Shown here piece after piece: positions 56,287 to 64,000 of a stretch of 64,000 nt of DNA. The stretch is from Methylocystis heyeri. Its GTDB lineage: Bacteria > Pseudomonadota > Alphaproteobacteria > Rhizobiales > Beijerinckiaceae. A model generated the notes under the pieces. That model was not told where the DNA came from, made no database searches, and saw only the letters and a program-made list of their open reading frames with translations. Both the position numbers and the translations under genes were made by a program. Numbering within the stretch: the first letter of the stretch is position 1; each line of letters begins with the position of its first letter. Location of the stretch: assembly GCF_004802635.2 (NCBI RefSeq), contig NZ_CP046052.1, positions 1,240,001 to 1,304,000 of the forward strand. The letters run 5' to 3'.

Positions 56287-56928
56287 TTAATTCGAACCTG
56301 AGGCATCGAGGTCGAGAGCCCTGACGATCGCCGCTCCCGGCTCGCCGGCCCTCGACAGCGCCGCCCGCAGTTCGGCCCGCGATTCTTCACGCGACAGCCG
56401 CAACACCGCCGGCAAGGCCGTCTGGCCGGGTTGATCCAGGTAACCCCAGCCGCCGCCGATGAGATCGCTTATCAGCATACGTCGTATATCGGGAGGCAGG
56501 GCCGACCACAGCGGCAGCGCGAGACCGACCCTGCGGCCCATCAGCGGTCCCTCGTTGGGGCCGGTGAGATGCGACATCGCCAGCGCGCCGATAGTTTCCG
56601 ACAACGGAGCCCCCTGGGCCCGACGCAACCGGGCGAGTTCGAGCCAGGCTTCGCTGGATAGCGGCGCGCCGCTCAAAAGACCGGAGATGTCCGCGAGCCG
56701 CTCGGAGGCGTCCTCGCCCACCGAGTCGGCGAGCAGATCGCGACGGGCGAGATAACCAACCCAAGCGCTGCCCGTGAAGGGACGCAAGCGCGCCTCGGCG
56801 TTTTCTCCATCGACGATGAGCTCCTCGACGCCAAACCGCAAAAGGGTCGCAGCGCCCGAAATCGTACAGGCGCAAAGCGCGATCACGAGCAGGCTCGTAA
56901 GAAAAGCCGATCCGCGTAGACGCGTCAT
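56287..56928 (-). CDS. membrane-anchored hypothetical protein of the polysaccharide operon
   Basis: A 213-residue protein with one N-terminal hydrophobic segment (SAFLTSLLVIALCACTISGAATLL) and a helical, Arg/Leu/Ala-rich remainder predicted to be periplasmic. The ATG overlaps the autokinase stop (ATGA), so it is coupled to the Wzc-like gene and may belong to the polymerisation/export machinery. I do not recognise a family. Confidence 0.7.
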   Translation of the reverse strand: MTRLRGSAFLTSLLVIALCACTISGAATLLRFGVEELIVDGENAEARLRPFTGSAWVGYLARRDLLADSVGEDASERLADISGLLSGAPLSSEAWLELARLRRAQGAPLSETIGALAMSHLTGPNEGPLMGRRVGLALPLWSALPPDIRRMLISDLIGGGWGYLDQPGQTALPAVLRLSREESRAELRAALSRAGEPGAAIVRALDLDASGSN

Positions 56929-59195
56929 TCCGTATAGTAGTCCTTGTAGTAGCGTCCCTGATAATAGTAGCTGTAGTGGTATTTGCCGTATTTTCGCGCC
57001 TGCTTGTCGATCACATGATTATAAACGACGCCCGCGATTTTCTTGCGGTTGGACAGACGCCCGATCGAGTGGCTCACCATTTCGCGGGGGGTCGCGCCCC
57101 AGCGGACCACGAAGATGATTTTTTCGACCAGATTGGAAATGATTTGAGGATCTATCACCAGCCCCGCCGGCGGCGAGTCGATAATGACGAGATCGTAATC
57201 GCGTCGAAGCGTGGCGACGAGCGCCCTCATGCGCTCCGAGGCGAGCAGATCATGCGGGTTCTGCGTCTTGGCGCCCGCGGGCATGAACCATAAGCGCAGC
57301 TTTTCGTCATAGTGGACCGCCGCCGCCAGTTCGGCCTCCCCCGCCAGATAATCGACGAGGCCCGCGGCTTGATCGAGACCGAAGAACTTGGCGATCGAGG
57401 GGTGGCGCAGGTCGCAGTCGACGATGACCACTTTCTGACCCGAGTGCGCGGCCGAAGCGCCGGTCGCCAGCGAAATCGTGGTTTTGCCCTCTCCTGGCGT
57501 GGTGGAAGTCGCCTGCAGGACTTTCGGGGGGTTGTCGACGTCGCTCATTTGAATGGCGCTGCGCAGAGAGTGTATCGCTTCGCTGAAACGCGACAGCGGC
57601 TTGATCTGCAGGTATCGCGGGATCGAGACTTTCTCGCCCTCGACTGCGAGTTCGCTTTCCTCCATCTTGCTGATCGACGCGAGCAGCGGAAGTTCGAGCA
57701 TCTCTTCGATCTGACGCGGCGTGGTGAAGCCGGCGTTCAGCATCTCGACCAGAAAAGCCGCGGCCGCGCCGCCGACGAGCCCTATCCCCAGCGCGGTAGC
57801 GAAAACGATCATTGTCTTCGGCGAAGAAGGCGCCGTCGGAGGGAGCGCCGCGGTAATGACGCGCGCATCCCGCACCTCGAAAGTCGACTGCTCCTGAGCG
57901 ATGTGCGCCCGCTGCAAAAAGTCTTCGAAAAGACTCTTGTTGACGGCGGCGTCCCGTTCGAGCTCCCTCAGGGTGATCGCCTTTTCATTATCGAGATCCG
58001 CCTGCCCGGTCACTTCTCGAAGGGTTTTTTCGGCCGCCGCCTGACGCGCCGTGGCGAGTTCGTACTCGTTTCTGATCGCCGAGGTGAGGCGTTTGAGTTC
58101 TGCGGCGCTGGCGCGGCGGATGTCCGAAATCTGCGCCCGCAAATTCACCACCGCCGGATGAACGGGACTGTAGCGGGCGAGAAGATCGGCCTCCTGGCGA
58201 GACAGATCGTTCTCCTGCCTGCGCAAATCCGCGATGACTCCGGAGTTCATGGCGTCTGGAAGCGCGCTGACGTTGCCGCCATTGGCTTCGACCTTCTGCA
58301 GGAGATCGAGCCGCGCTCTTTTCTCGGCGGTTTCGGCCCGCACCGCAACGAGGCGGCCATTCAATTGGGCGAGTTGCTCCTGGGTCAGCGTCATGCCGGG
58401 CGCGACGTTCGGCAGATTGTTTTCCGCACGAAAACGCGCAACAGCCCCCTCCGCGTCGCGAACGTTCTTGCGCAGCTCGACCAGGCGATCGTTGAGCCAT
58501 GTGGTCGCCCGTTTCGCGGCCTCGAAACGCGCGTCCAGCTTGTCGACGACATAGGCGTCGGCCACGGCGTTGGCGAGGCGCGCGGCCTTGGCCGGGTCGA
58601 CGGAGACGAAGGAGATATTCAGCACCGCCCCCTGGCCAGGAAGCCGGCTCACTGCGAGGCGGCTCTTGATGTTCTCCGTGGTCGCGAGCGTTTCTTTGGA
58701 CGCCCCCTCGATCGTCGTCGAGATCCGACCCTCGGCCACTTTCTTCTTTGGAGGAGGCTCCCGCGTCGTCGAGCGTGAGAACAGGCTCCGAGTTGCGGCG
58801 AGCAGGGTCGAACCGCCTGCGCCGGCGGGAGCGACTCCGAACTCCGGGTCGCTGACGAGATTTTCATTTGCGACGACTCGACGCAGCAGCGCGCTGGAAT
58901 TGATGAGCGTTATCGCATTTTCGAGCATGGAACCTTCCGGCGCATCGTCCGGCAAAATCGCGCTCTTGCCGAAGGGCCGCTCCCTGTTGGGCTCGATCAA
59001 CAAAACGGCGGTGGCGGTATAGAGCGGCGTCGCCCGAGCCAGATTGAAGGCGGCGACGAGCAGCGCCAGCGCCGTGCCCGCGGCGATCAAACGCCAGCGC
59101 CGCCAAAGAAAGCCGATGACGGAATGAAGATCGATCCCGCCGGCGGTCGGGCTCGTCCCGGGGTATTTCTCGGCTGTATCGAGCCGATCAAGCAT
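56925..59195 (-). CDS. wzc: polysaccharide co-polymerase / tyrosine autokinase (Wzc/ExoP-like)
   Basis: A 756-residue chain-length and export regulator. An N-terminal helix at about 32-52 starts the Wzz domain, followed by a long periplasmic coiled-coil region (about 210-420) and a second helix at about 460-484. The cytoplasmic BY-kinase has the Walker A TTPGEGKTT (about 565-573), the VDCDLRHPS Walker A' site and a Tyr-rich C-terminal tail with ten tyrosines for autophosphorylation. It controls polymer length together with the flippase and polymerase. The ATG at 59195 has AGGA upstream. Confidence 0.93.
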   Translation of the reverse strand: MLDRLDTAEKYPGTSPTAGGIDLHSVIGFLWRRWRLIAAGTALALLVAAFNLARATPLYTATAVLLIEPNRERPFGKSAILPDDAPEGSMLENAITLINSSALLRRVVANENLVSDPEFGVAPAGAGGSTLLAATRSLFSRSTTREPPPKKKVAEGRISTTIEGASKETLATTENIKSRLAVSRLPGQGAVLNISFVSVDPAKAARLANAVADAYVVDKLDARFEAAKRATTWLNDRLVELRKNVRDAEGAVARFRAENNLPNVAPGMTLTQEQLAQLNGRLVAVRAETAEKRARLDLLQKVEANGGNVSALPDAMNSGVIADLRRQENDLSRQEADLLARYSPVHPAVVNLRAQISDIRRASAAELKRLTSAIRNEYELATARQAAAEKTLREVTGQADLDNEKAITLRELERDAAVNKSLFEDFLQRAHIAQEQSTFEVRDARVITAALPPTAPSSPKTMIVFATALGIGLVGGAAAAFLVEMLNAGFTTPRQIEEMLELPLLASISKMEESELAVEGEKVSIPRYLQIKPLSRFSEAIHSLRSAIQMSDVDNPPKVLQATSTTPGEGKTTISLATGASAAHSGQKVVIVDCDLRHPSIAKFFGLDQAAGLVDYLAGEAELAAAVHYDEKLRLWFMPAGAKTQNPHDLLASERMRALVATLRRDYDLVIIDSPPAGLVIDPQIISNLVEKIIFVVRWGATPREMVSHSIGRLSNRKKIAGVVYNHVIDKQARKYGKYHYSYYYQGRYYKDYYTE

Positions 59196-59233
59196 CGTTG
59201 AGCTTTCCTGATGAGGAGCTGCGGAACATGTGT

Positions 59234-60700
59234 TCAATCAGCGCTGTCGTGAAGAGAACTTTCCGACTGCGCCACTCCTGCGGCGAGAAGCGCCGTATAG
59301 GTCAGAGCCACGGCCTCGATCTGCAGGCTGAAATCCACTGCAGCATGGAAGCCGACCAGCAGAGAGGCTGCAGCCGCGACAATGGCCGCCGTTGCGTCAC
59401 GCCGGCGCGTCACGGCGCCGGCAAAGCATTTTGCGACCAGCGCCCCGACGACGCCCAACAGCGCCAAGCCGAAAACAAAACCAAGCCCTTGAAACATTTC
59501 AAGATAGCTGTTGTGCGCCTTGTCCCACAGCTCCAGGGCGCTGATCGAGCGATCGCGATACATCGGGAAGACGTCCGCGAAAGTGCCGTAGCCGAAACCC
59601 AGCAGAGGCGCGTCGAAAATCGAGTTCAGGGTGATCCGGAACACTGCGAGCCTGCCGGAATCTGCGACGCCCGCATAAGCCATACGGCCAAAGAAAAGAT
59701 CGCCGTAGAAAGCGAAGCCGGCGCCGAGGGCGATGGTTACGAAAGCGACCGCCTCGATCCCTATGCCGCCGCCGCGGCCGCCGCGTGAGAGCGACAGGCT
59801 GTAGACGCCGAGAAGCCCGAGCATGGCTGCACATATGCCGCCACGCGACACGCTGCCGAGCAACGCCACCAGGATCAGCAGGCAGCAACAAAGCGGAAAC
59901 CAGCCGCGCCGGCCGGTCGTCTCGATGAACGCCGCCAGGCGATGGGAGAAGGAATCCGCTTCCGCATGAACTTCATGGCGGTAGAGACGAAGGATGAGCG
60001 CAACCGATACTAGCAGGCCCAGCCCCGCATAGGTGGCGAAGTTGTTCGTATTGACGAAGGTCGAGCGGACGAGGCCGTTGTTCGCGGGCGCCTCGAAGAG
60101 AGGTATGGCGCCGGAACAACAGGCGGCGAGAGCGAGCCCGGCAGCCGAATAGACGGCGACGATAAGGCTGATCGCCTGCAATAGCAGGTTGGCTCTCGGC
60201 GCGCTTCGGCAGAGCTGCAGGACGAGCCAAAAAAGGCTGGCCAAAGTAAGAAGACGCAGGAGCGCGATGGCGGTAGCCCCCCGATTGACCGAAATGCTCG
60301 CTGCGACCGGCATCCGGAGAGTTTCCGCCGCCATGCCCCAAATCGGATGCGTCAGCGATGGAAACAGACCCGCCGCCTCGGTCGACATCTGCACGCAGAT
60401 CCAGGCCAGCACGAGAAGGAACACAGCCGCCGGCGCGCCGATCCGCTTCAGCGCGAAGGGGTGGCGACGCCCACGCACAAGCAGGGAGACTTCGTAAACG
60501 AGCGTCAACAAGGGGAAGAGGACTCCGTTGACGCCCCAGGGCAGGACTCGGTTTGAACCAAGCCAGAAAGGCGCCCAGGCGAGCCCTCCGACGAGGATGC
60601 AGAATAGAATAAATTCGATCGAATCGTCGCCTGAATTTGCGCCCGAGAGCGCCGCCCGAGAGAGCGTCGCGATGTTCAATCGGGCCGGCTTTTCCGACAA
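59234..60700 (-). CDS. O-antigen ligase / Wzy-type polymerase-like membrane protein
   Basis: A protein of 488 residues (509 if the TTG at 60763 is used) with about 11-12 helices and the large periplasmic loop typical of Wzy_C/WaaL proteins. LGFGYGTFADVFPMY and KAHNSYLEMFQGLGFVFG carry the conserved His-containing ligase motif. No ATG is available; the TTG at 60700 with GAGG 8 nt upstream is my choice. It is the first gene after the promoter of the locus and may be a ligase or the polymerase. Confidence 0.8.
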   Translation of the reverse strand: MSEKPARLNIATLSRAALSGANSGDDSIEFILFCILVGGLAWAPFWLGSNRVLPWGVNGVLFPLLTLVYEVSLLVRGRRHPFALKRIGAPAAVFLLVLAWICVQMSTEAAGLFPSLTHPIWGMAAETLRMPVAASISVNRGATAIALLRLLTLASLFWLVLQLCRSAPRANLLLQAISLIVAVYSAAGLALAACCSGAIPLFEAPANNGLVRSTFVNTNNFATYAGLGLLVSVALILRLYRHEVHAEADSFSHRLAAFIETTGRRGWFPLCCCLLILVALLGSVSRGGICAAMLGLLGVYSLSLSRGGRGGGIGIEAVAFVTIALGAGFAFYGDLFFGRMAYAGVADSGRLAVFRITLNSIFDAPLLGFGYGTFADVFPMYRDRSISALELWDKAHNSYLEMFQGLGFVFGLALLGVVGALVAKCFAGAVTRRRDATAAIVAAAASLLVGFHAAVDFSLQIEAVALTYTALLAAGVAQSESSLHDSAD

Positions 60701-61072
60701 GTCGTCAGCCTCAACATGACGTGATGAAAATTCCGGAATGCTACCGCAGTCGGGGTGAAACAAGGTTTCGCCCAGAATCGATAGACGCAGGACCGCTCTT
60801 AGGCGACGGGATCAGGCGGTTCCGGCGCTTTCTCCCACCCGGCCGTTCAAGCTACCCGCCCATCGCCATTAAGCCGGTTAATTACATGATATTTTTGCCG
60901 TTTGGCCAAACGACAAAATGCCGCGGGGAACATAAGAAAAAATTGGAAGGCGCTTGAGCAAGTTCCCGAAAAAAGCGAAGCGGTTTTTTGAAAAGAACAT
61001 GCTCCGCCAATGAGATCTGGAGCGCGTTGGACTGCGTTTGAAGCGAACGCGCTCTATTGGACGAAGCGCCGG
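60701..61072. other. upstream region of the polysaccharide locus
   Basis: About 370 bp without a gene, A/T-rich between 60870 and 60990. It holds the promoter/palindrome at 60888-60916 and a weak A6/T6 hairpin near 60969-60989 that may end transcription of the preceding hypothetical gene. Confidence 0.55.
60888..60916 (-). promoter_or_regulatory. candidate promoter with an embedded palindrome for the polysaccharide locus
   Basis: On the minus strand TTGTCG, a 17-bp spacer and AATATC form a sigma70-like promoter about 190 bp before the first gene. The perfect 14-bp palindrome CGTTTGGCCAAACG (60899-60912) covers the end of the -35 and most of the spacer, where a bound repressor would block polymerase. 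The regulator is unknown. Confidence 0.5.
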
Positions 61073-61711
61073 TCAGTTCGGACTTATGTTTATGAACAGG
61101 CCGCGCCGATTGCTCCCTCGAGAAGAGCCGCCGCCGCTCCCGAGGCCGAAATTGACGGAGCGGGCTGAGGCCTCTTCGCCGGCATGATCCCCGCCTCTTC
61201 TTCCCGTGCAATGACATTCCTGCGCGATGACGCAGCGCGTCTTTGCAGCGTCATGAAGCTCGGCCTGTTCTTCCGCCTGAGTGCATTGTTGCGCCTCGAG
61301 GGCGTCGAGCATCGCCCAAAAGACGGGATCGGCGGCCGGAAGCGCGCAATAGACTGAACGTGCGCCCGCGACATCGACCCGCTGCAGACTCAGCTGGGCT
61401 CGAATCACGCCGACGGCGATATCGGCCTTCTGTCGAAGGCTGGCCCGCTCCGCCAGGACCAGGATCTGCGCCGCGAGCAGAGGGTCGCCAACCAAACGAT
61501 CCGTTACGGCGGAGGATAATTCCTTCCCGCCTCCGGGAAGGGATCGAAGCAGCGCGAGGAGGCTCGGCTGCATGTCGCCCCTGAACTGCTGTGCGCATTG
61601 GCTGTGAGGCAGCGGCGGCCCCTCGCGCGATGAAAGGTCGGTTGTCTGCGCCTGGCAAACGCCGCTCGCAGCCTGCGCTGCGACGAACAACCGAAGCGCA
61701 ACCTTCTTCAT
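61073..61711 (-). CDS. secreted cysteine-containing hypothetical protein
   Basis: A 212-residue protein with a probable signal peptide (1-21, KKVALRLFVAAQAASGVCQA). The mature part is helical and Ala/Leu-rich with scattered cysteines, including a TRCVIAQECHC cluster near 157-168. It ends in a Gly/Ser/Arg-rich tail with the final motif GLFINISPN. It lies just upstream of the polysaccharide promoter on the same strand. I do not recognise a family. Confidence 0.65.
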   Translation of the reverse strand: MKKVALRLFVAAQAASGVCQAQTTDLSSREGPPLPHSQCAQQFRGDMQPSLLALLRSLPGGGKELSSAVTDRLVGDPLLAAQILVLAERASLRQKADIAVGVIRAQLSLQRVDVAGARSVYCALPAADPVFWAMLDALEAQQCTQAEEQAELHDAAKTRCVIAQECHCTGRRGGDHAGEEASARSVNFGLGSGGGSSRGSNRRGLFINISPN

Positions 61712-62199
61712 GGCCCGTCCCTCCGACCCGGCCGAGGCATAAGCGCCGCGTATTCTAACCCGTCTTATTCACGAACGCTTGCAATTTGGCTGGCAAACGC
61801 AGCATAAGACGCTGATATGGATAAAGTATTGATTGTCTGCGCCAAATTTTTCCGGGCATCCGCCAGCCACGCCCGCTATGTTCGACGATACGACCTCCGC
61901 CTTCTCGTCGCCAGCGGTCTCGCGCAAGAAAATTACAGCCGCGTCGCCTGTCCCCAGGCCGACCTCTTCAGATCCGTGTCGGCGGCCCTGCTCATGCGCA
62001 GGAGCCCATAAACCACGGGGTCGCCCGGGCGGGTTTGCGGGCCCGCAGAAATTAACCTTATATTAATTCGTGAAAATTTATTCGCAATTTGCTCGGAGTT
62101 TAGAATTTCCAGGGAAGGATTCGTTAAGGAAACGCTAACAATCTCTCGCCTTGAGACGCGCCGTTTCAGGACAGTTCGGCGCCGATTTCGAGGCCGACC
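61712..62199. other. intergenic region upstream of the pseudopilin genes
   Basis: About 490 bp between divergent genes. A 64-codon frame at 61817-62011 lacks a ribosome-binding site and is not called. A perfect 12-bp palindrome TGCGGGCCCGCA lies at 62036-62047, followed by an A/T-rich stretch (62047-62110) that is the likely promoter area for the downstream tad-type genes. Confidence 0.5.
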
Positions 62200-62829
62200 A
62201 TGAACGCAAAATTAACAAATCCCCAAAAGCGCGATCGGGCGCCGCGCCGCGCCCTCACTGCGATCCGCTGTTTTTCGAGAGATAAATCCGGCTCGACCAT
62301 CGTCGAATTCGCGATGATCGCATTGCCGCTCTTCTTCATGCTCATCGCCATAATCGAGATCGGTTACGGCAATTTCTCGCAATATCGTTTGGACTCCGCC
62401 GTTCAATCGACGGCGCGCCTCATCATGACGGGCGTGGTGCAGAATACGCAGTCCAACGGCCAGTCGCTCACGGCGCAGCAGTTTCGCGATCAGATCCTGT
62501 GTCCGAAGCTCCCGGCGACGATGAACTGCAACAACGTCTTCGTGAACATCCAGGTGTTTTCCGAGCCGACCACTCTGGGGGTCGCCTCTCCTTACCTGCA
62601 GTTCGTCAACGCCTCGGGCACGGGGCTCGTGACCCCGGCCCTGGACAACACCAAGAACTCCTACAACATCGGGATCGGCGCGAGCTATGTGACCATCCAG
62701 GTCGTCTATCCCCAGCCCCTGTTCGCGACCAGTTATCTCTCTCCCGACGTGATGACCTACAACGGCGGCAAGGCCCGACTGCTGCAATCCACCGCCACAT
62801 TCAAAAACGAACCCTTTCCGACCAACTGA
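62200..62829 (+). CDS. TadE-like pseudopilin
   Basis: A 209-residue protein with a short basic N-terminus, the TadE signature GSTIVEFAMIALPLFFMLIAIIEIG (about 31-55) and a periplasmic domain. TadE-like pseudopilins assist assembly or anchoring of Flp/Tad pili and are cut by the prepilin peptidase near the conserved Glu. GAGG lies 6 nt before the ATG. It heads a unit with two similar genes. Confidence 0.85.
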   Translation: MNAKLTNPQKRDRAPRRALTAIRCFSRDKSGSTIVEFAMIALPLFFMLIAIIEIGYGNFSQYRLDSAVQSTARLIMTGVVQNTQSNGQSLTAQQFRDQILCPKLPATMNCNNVFVNIQVFSEPTTLGVASPYLQFVNASGTGLVTPALDNTKNSYNIGIGASYVTIQVVYPQPLFATSYLSPDVMTYNGGKARLLQSTATFKNEPFPTN

Positions 62830-62845
62830 ACTGCGGAGTGCTGAC

Positions 62846-63523
62846 ATGTCGCGCTACGTCGCTAAATTCAAGGACTGCAACGCCGGACTCGCGGCGGTCG
62901 AATTCTCGGTCGCCCTGCCCCTGCTGCTGGTGGTTCTGCTCGGCTTTTTCGAGCTCGACCGCTACGTCACAATGACGCGCAAGCTGGAGAACACGGCCAA
63001 TTCCATCGCCGAAATGCTGACCCAATCCCAGTCGGGAACCATCAGCGATCTCGACGTCGCCTTTGCGCGGGACGCGACTATGGTGCTGTTCCCCACGGTT
63101 CTGGCGGACGCGGCCCGTAAGGGCGTCGCCTGGAGCAACGATATACAGATTTCGATGAGCAGCATCGTGTTCGGCAAGACCAATCCGAACTGCTCTTCGA
63201 ATTGCGCCTACAACGCCCAGGTGGCCTGGAGCAGCGGCGGTCTCGGCGTATCTCGGCCCTGCAACCGCCTTCTCGACGCCGTGGACGACACCCAGGGGCC
63301 GTCGCGGACGAGCCTCCCCCGCGACGCCTTCGGACCCGTGCCGCTGATCGCGGTCGATCTCTCCTTCGACTACACGCCGCTTTTCGCGGCGAGCTTCATG
63401 CCGTCGCTCACCATCAAGCGTTCGGCCTTCATGCAGCCGCGCTACACGCTCGGCGCCGCCTATTTGAAATACGCGCCGGTCGCCGGCAGCGTTTCCCTCG
63501 TCACCACCTGCCCGGGATATTGA
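62846..63523 (+). CDS. TadE/TadF-like pseudopilin
   Basis: A 225-residue paralogue with LAAVEFSVALPLLLVVLLGFFELDRYV near the N-terminus and a Cys-containing periplasmic part (NPNCSSNCAYNAQ). It lies 16 bp downstream of the TadE-like gene with GGAG before the ATG, so the two are cotranscribed and probably function together in the pilus machine. Confidence 0.83.
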   Translation: MSRYVAKFKDCNAGLAAVEFSVALPLLLVVLLGFFELDRYVTMTRKLENTANSIAEMLTQSQSGTISDLDVAFARDATMVLFPTVLADAARKGVAWSNDIQISMSSIVFGKTNPNCSSNCAYNAQVAWSSGGLGVSRPCNRLLDAVDDTQGPSRTSLPRDAFGPVPLIAVDLSFDYTPLFAASFMPSLTIKRSAFMQPRYTLGAAYLKYAPVAGSVSLVTTCPGY

Positions 63524-63525
63524 TC

Positions 63526-64000
63526 ATGCGCGCCGCAATTTCGAGCAAACTCGCCTCATTGATTTCCGACGAAAACGGCTCCGTCGCCACGATCATGGGA
63601 TTCGCCGTCATCCCGGTGTTGCTGGCGTCGGGAATCGCAGCCGATTACGCCGTCGCCCAAAGCGCGAAGACGCGGCTCGATTCCGCCGCCGACGCAGCGG
63701 CGCTGGCCGCCATCAAAGCCGCCGAGACGACCATGATCGCTCTCTCGGCAACCAACCCCAACGCAGCCAGCCAGGCCAGACTCGACGGCCAGGCCCAGGG
63801 GAGCAAATCCTTCCTGGCGCAGGCGGGCAAAAACGGCGCGAACCTCACCTCCGGCCCGACGATTTCAGTCTCGATCAATGGGCGCACGATTTCGGCGTCC
63901 GCGTCCTACAACGCCTCCGTGCCGACCAATTTCGGCAAGATCGCAGGCATGAAGACGATGAACATGCAGAACACGGCCGCCGCTTCGGTGACGATGCCGA
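63526..64000 (+). CDS. TadG-like protein (partial, cut by the window end)
   Basis: The first 158 residues of a TadG/Flp-associated protein. DENGSVATIMGFAVIPVLLASGIAADYAVAQS is the TadG N-terminal membrane segment, followed by RLDSAADAAALAA, the typical start of the extracellular region that in full-length proteins carries a von Willebrand A domain. It starts 2 bp after the preceding stop codon. The C-terminal part lies outside the window. Confidence 0.82.
   Translation, partial: MRAAISSKLASLISDENGSVATIMGFAVIPVLLASGIAADYAVAQSAKTRLDSAADAAALAAIKAAETTMIALSATNPNAASQARLDGQAQGSKSFLAQAGKNGANLTSGPTISVSINGRTISASASYNASVPTNFGKIAGMKTMNMQNTAAASVTMP

Noticed and set aside
61817-62011. A 64-codon plus-strand frame upstream of the TadE-like gene
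   Set aside because: There is no ribosome-binding site and no family resemblance. It is Arg/Ala-rich like other chance frames, so it was left in the intergenic entry.

Overview
The window is a GC-rich piece of a bacterial chromosome, almost certainly from an alphaproteobacterium and probably a Hyphomicrobiales (Rhizobiales) member. The evidence is an uninterrupted nuoA-to-nuoN operon followed by birA and an RNase J gene, an ATP12-type F1-ATPase chaperone, a dapB-gpmA pair, and Tad pilus pseudopilin genes. No genus is claimed. Most genes lie on the minus strand. Many very long plus-strand reading frames are shadows created by the GC bias.

Layout. 1-4035: housekeeping genes on the minus strand (partial siroheme synthase, a c-type cytochrome, alkB, gpmA, dapB, mogA). 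4463-6124: two plus-strand genes (an RlpA-like protein and a phytanoyl-CoA-dioxygenase-like oxygenase). 6306-25512: a long minus-strand block, read from rluC and the ATP12 chaperone through all 14 complex I genes to birA and RNase J. 25671-25747: tRNA-Arg(CCG). A 41-nt copy of the 3' half of this tRNA recurs at 29586-29626 and brackets a 3.9-kb segment with ada, a divergent flavin-reductase-like gene and a DUF1624-type membrane protein. This looks like the remnant of a tRNA-targeted island. 29660-32031: a LysR regulator divergent from tautomerase, VOC and cupin genes.

32230-60700 is a roughly 28-kb minus-strand surface-polysaccharide locus. Read in transcription order it holds a Wzy/ligase-type membrane protein, a Wzc-type tyrosine autokinase, a small membrane-anchored protein, a methyltransferase, a Wzx flippase and a GT2. 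A legionaminic-acid set follows: LegB, LegC, a second aminotransferase-like protein, a FemAB/GNAT-NeuD fusion, LegI, LegG, LegF and PtmE. A GT52 sialyltransferase-family enzyme comes next, then four more glycosyltransferases interleaved with an asparagine-synthetase-like protein and an EpsG-type polymerase. Last is a complete IS5-family element sitting directly in front of the initiating sugar transferase. Together these predict a capsule or exopolysaccharide that carries a CMP-activated nonulosonic acid.

61073-64000: a secreted hypothetical protein, then Tad-type TadE/TadG pseudopilin genes on the plus strand, the last cut by the window end. The features I find most interesting are the legionaminic/GT52 module with its FemAB-NeuD fusion, the tRNA-bracketed ada mini-island with a symmetric Ada-box-like operator, and the IS insertion in front of the priming transferase.
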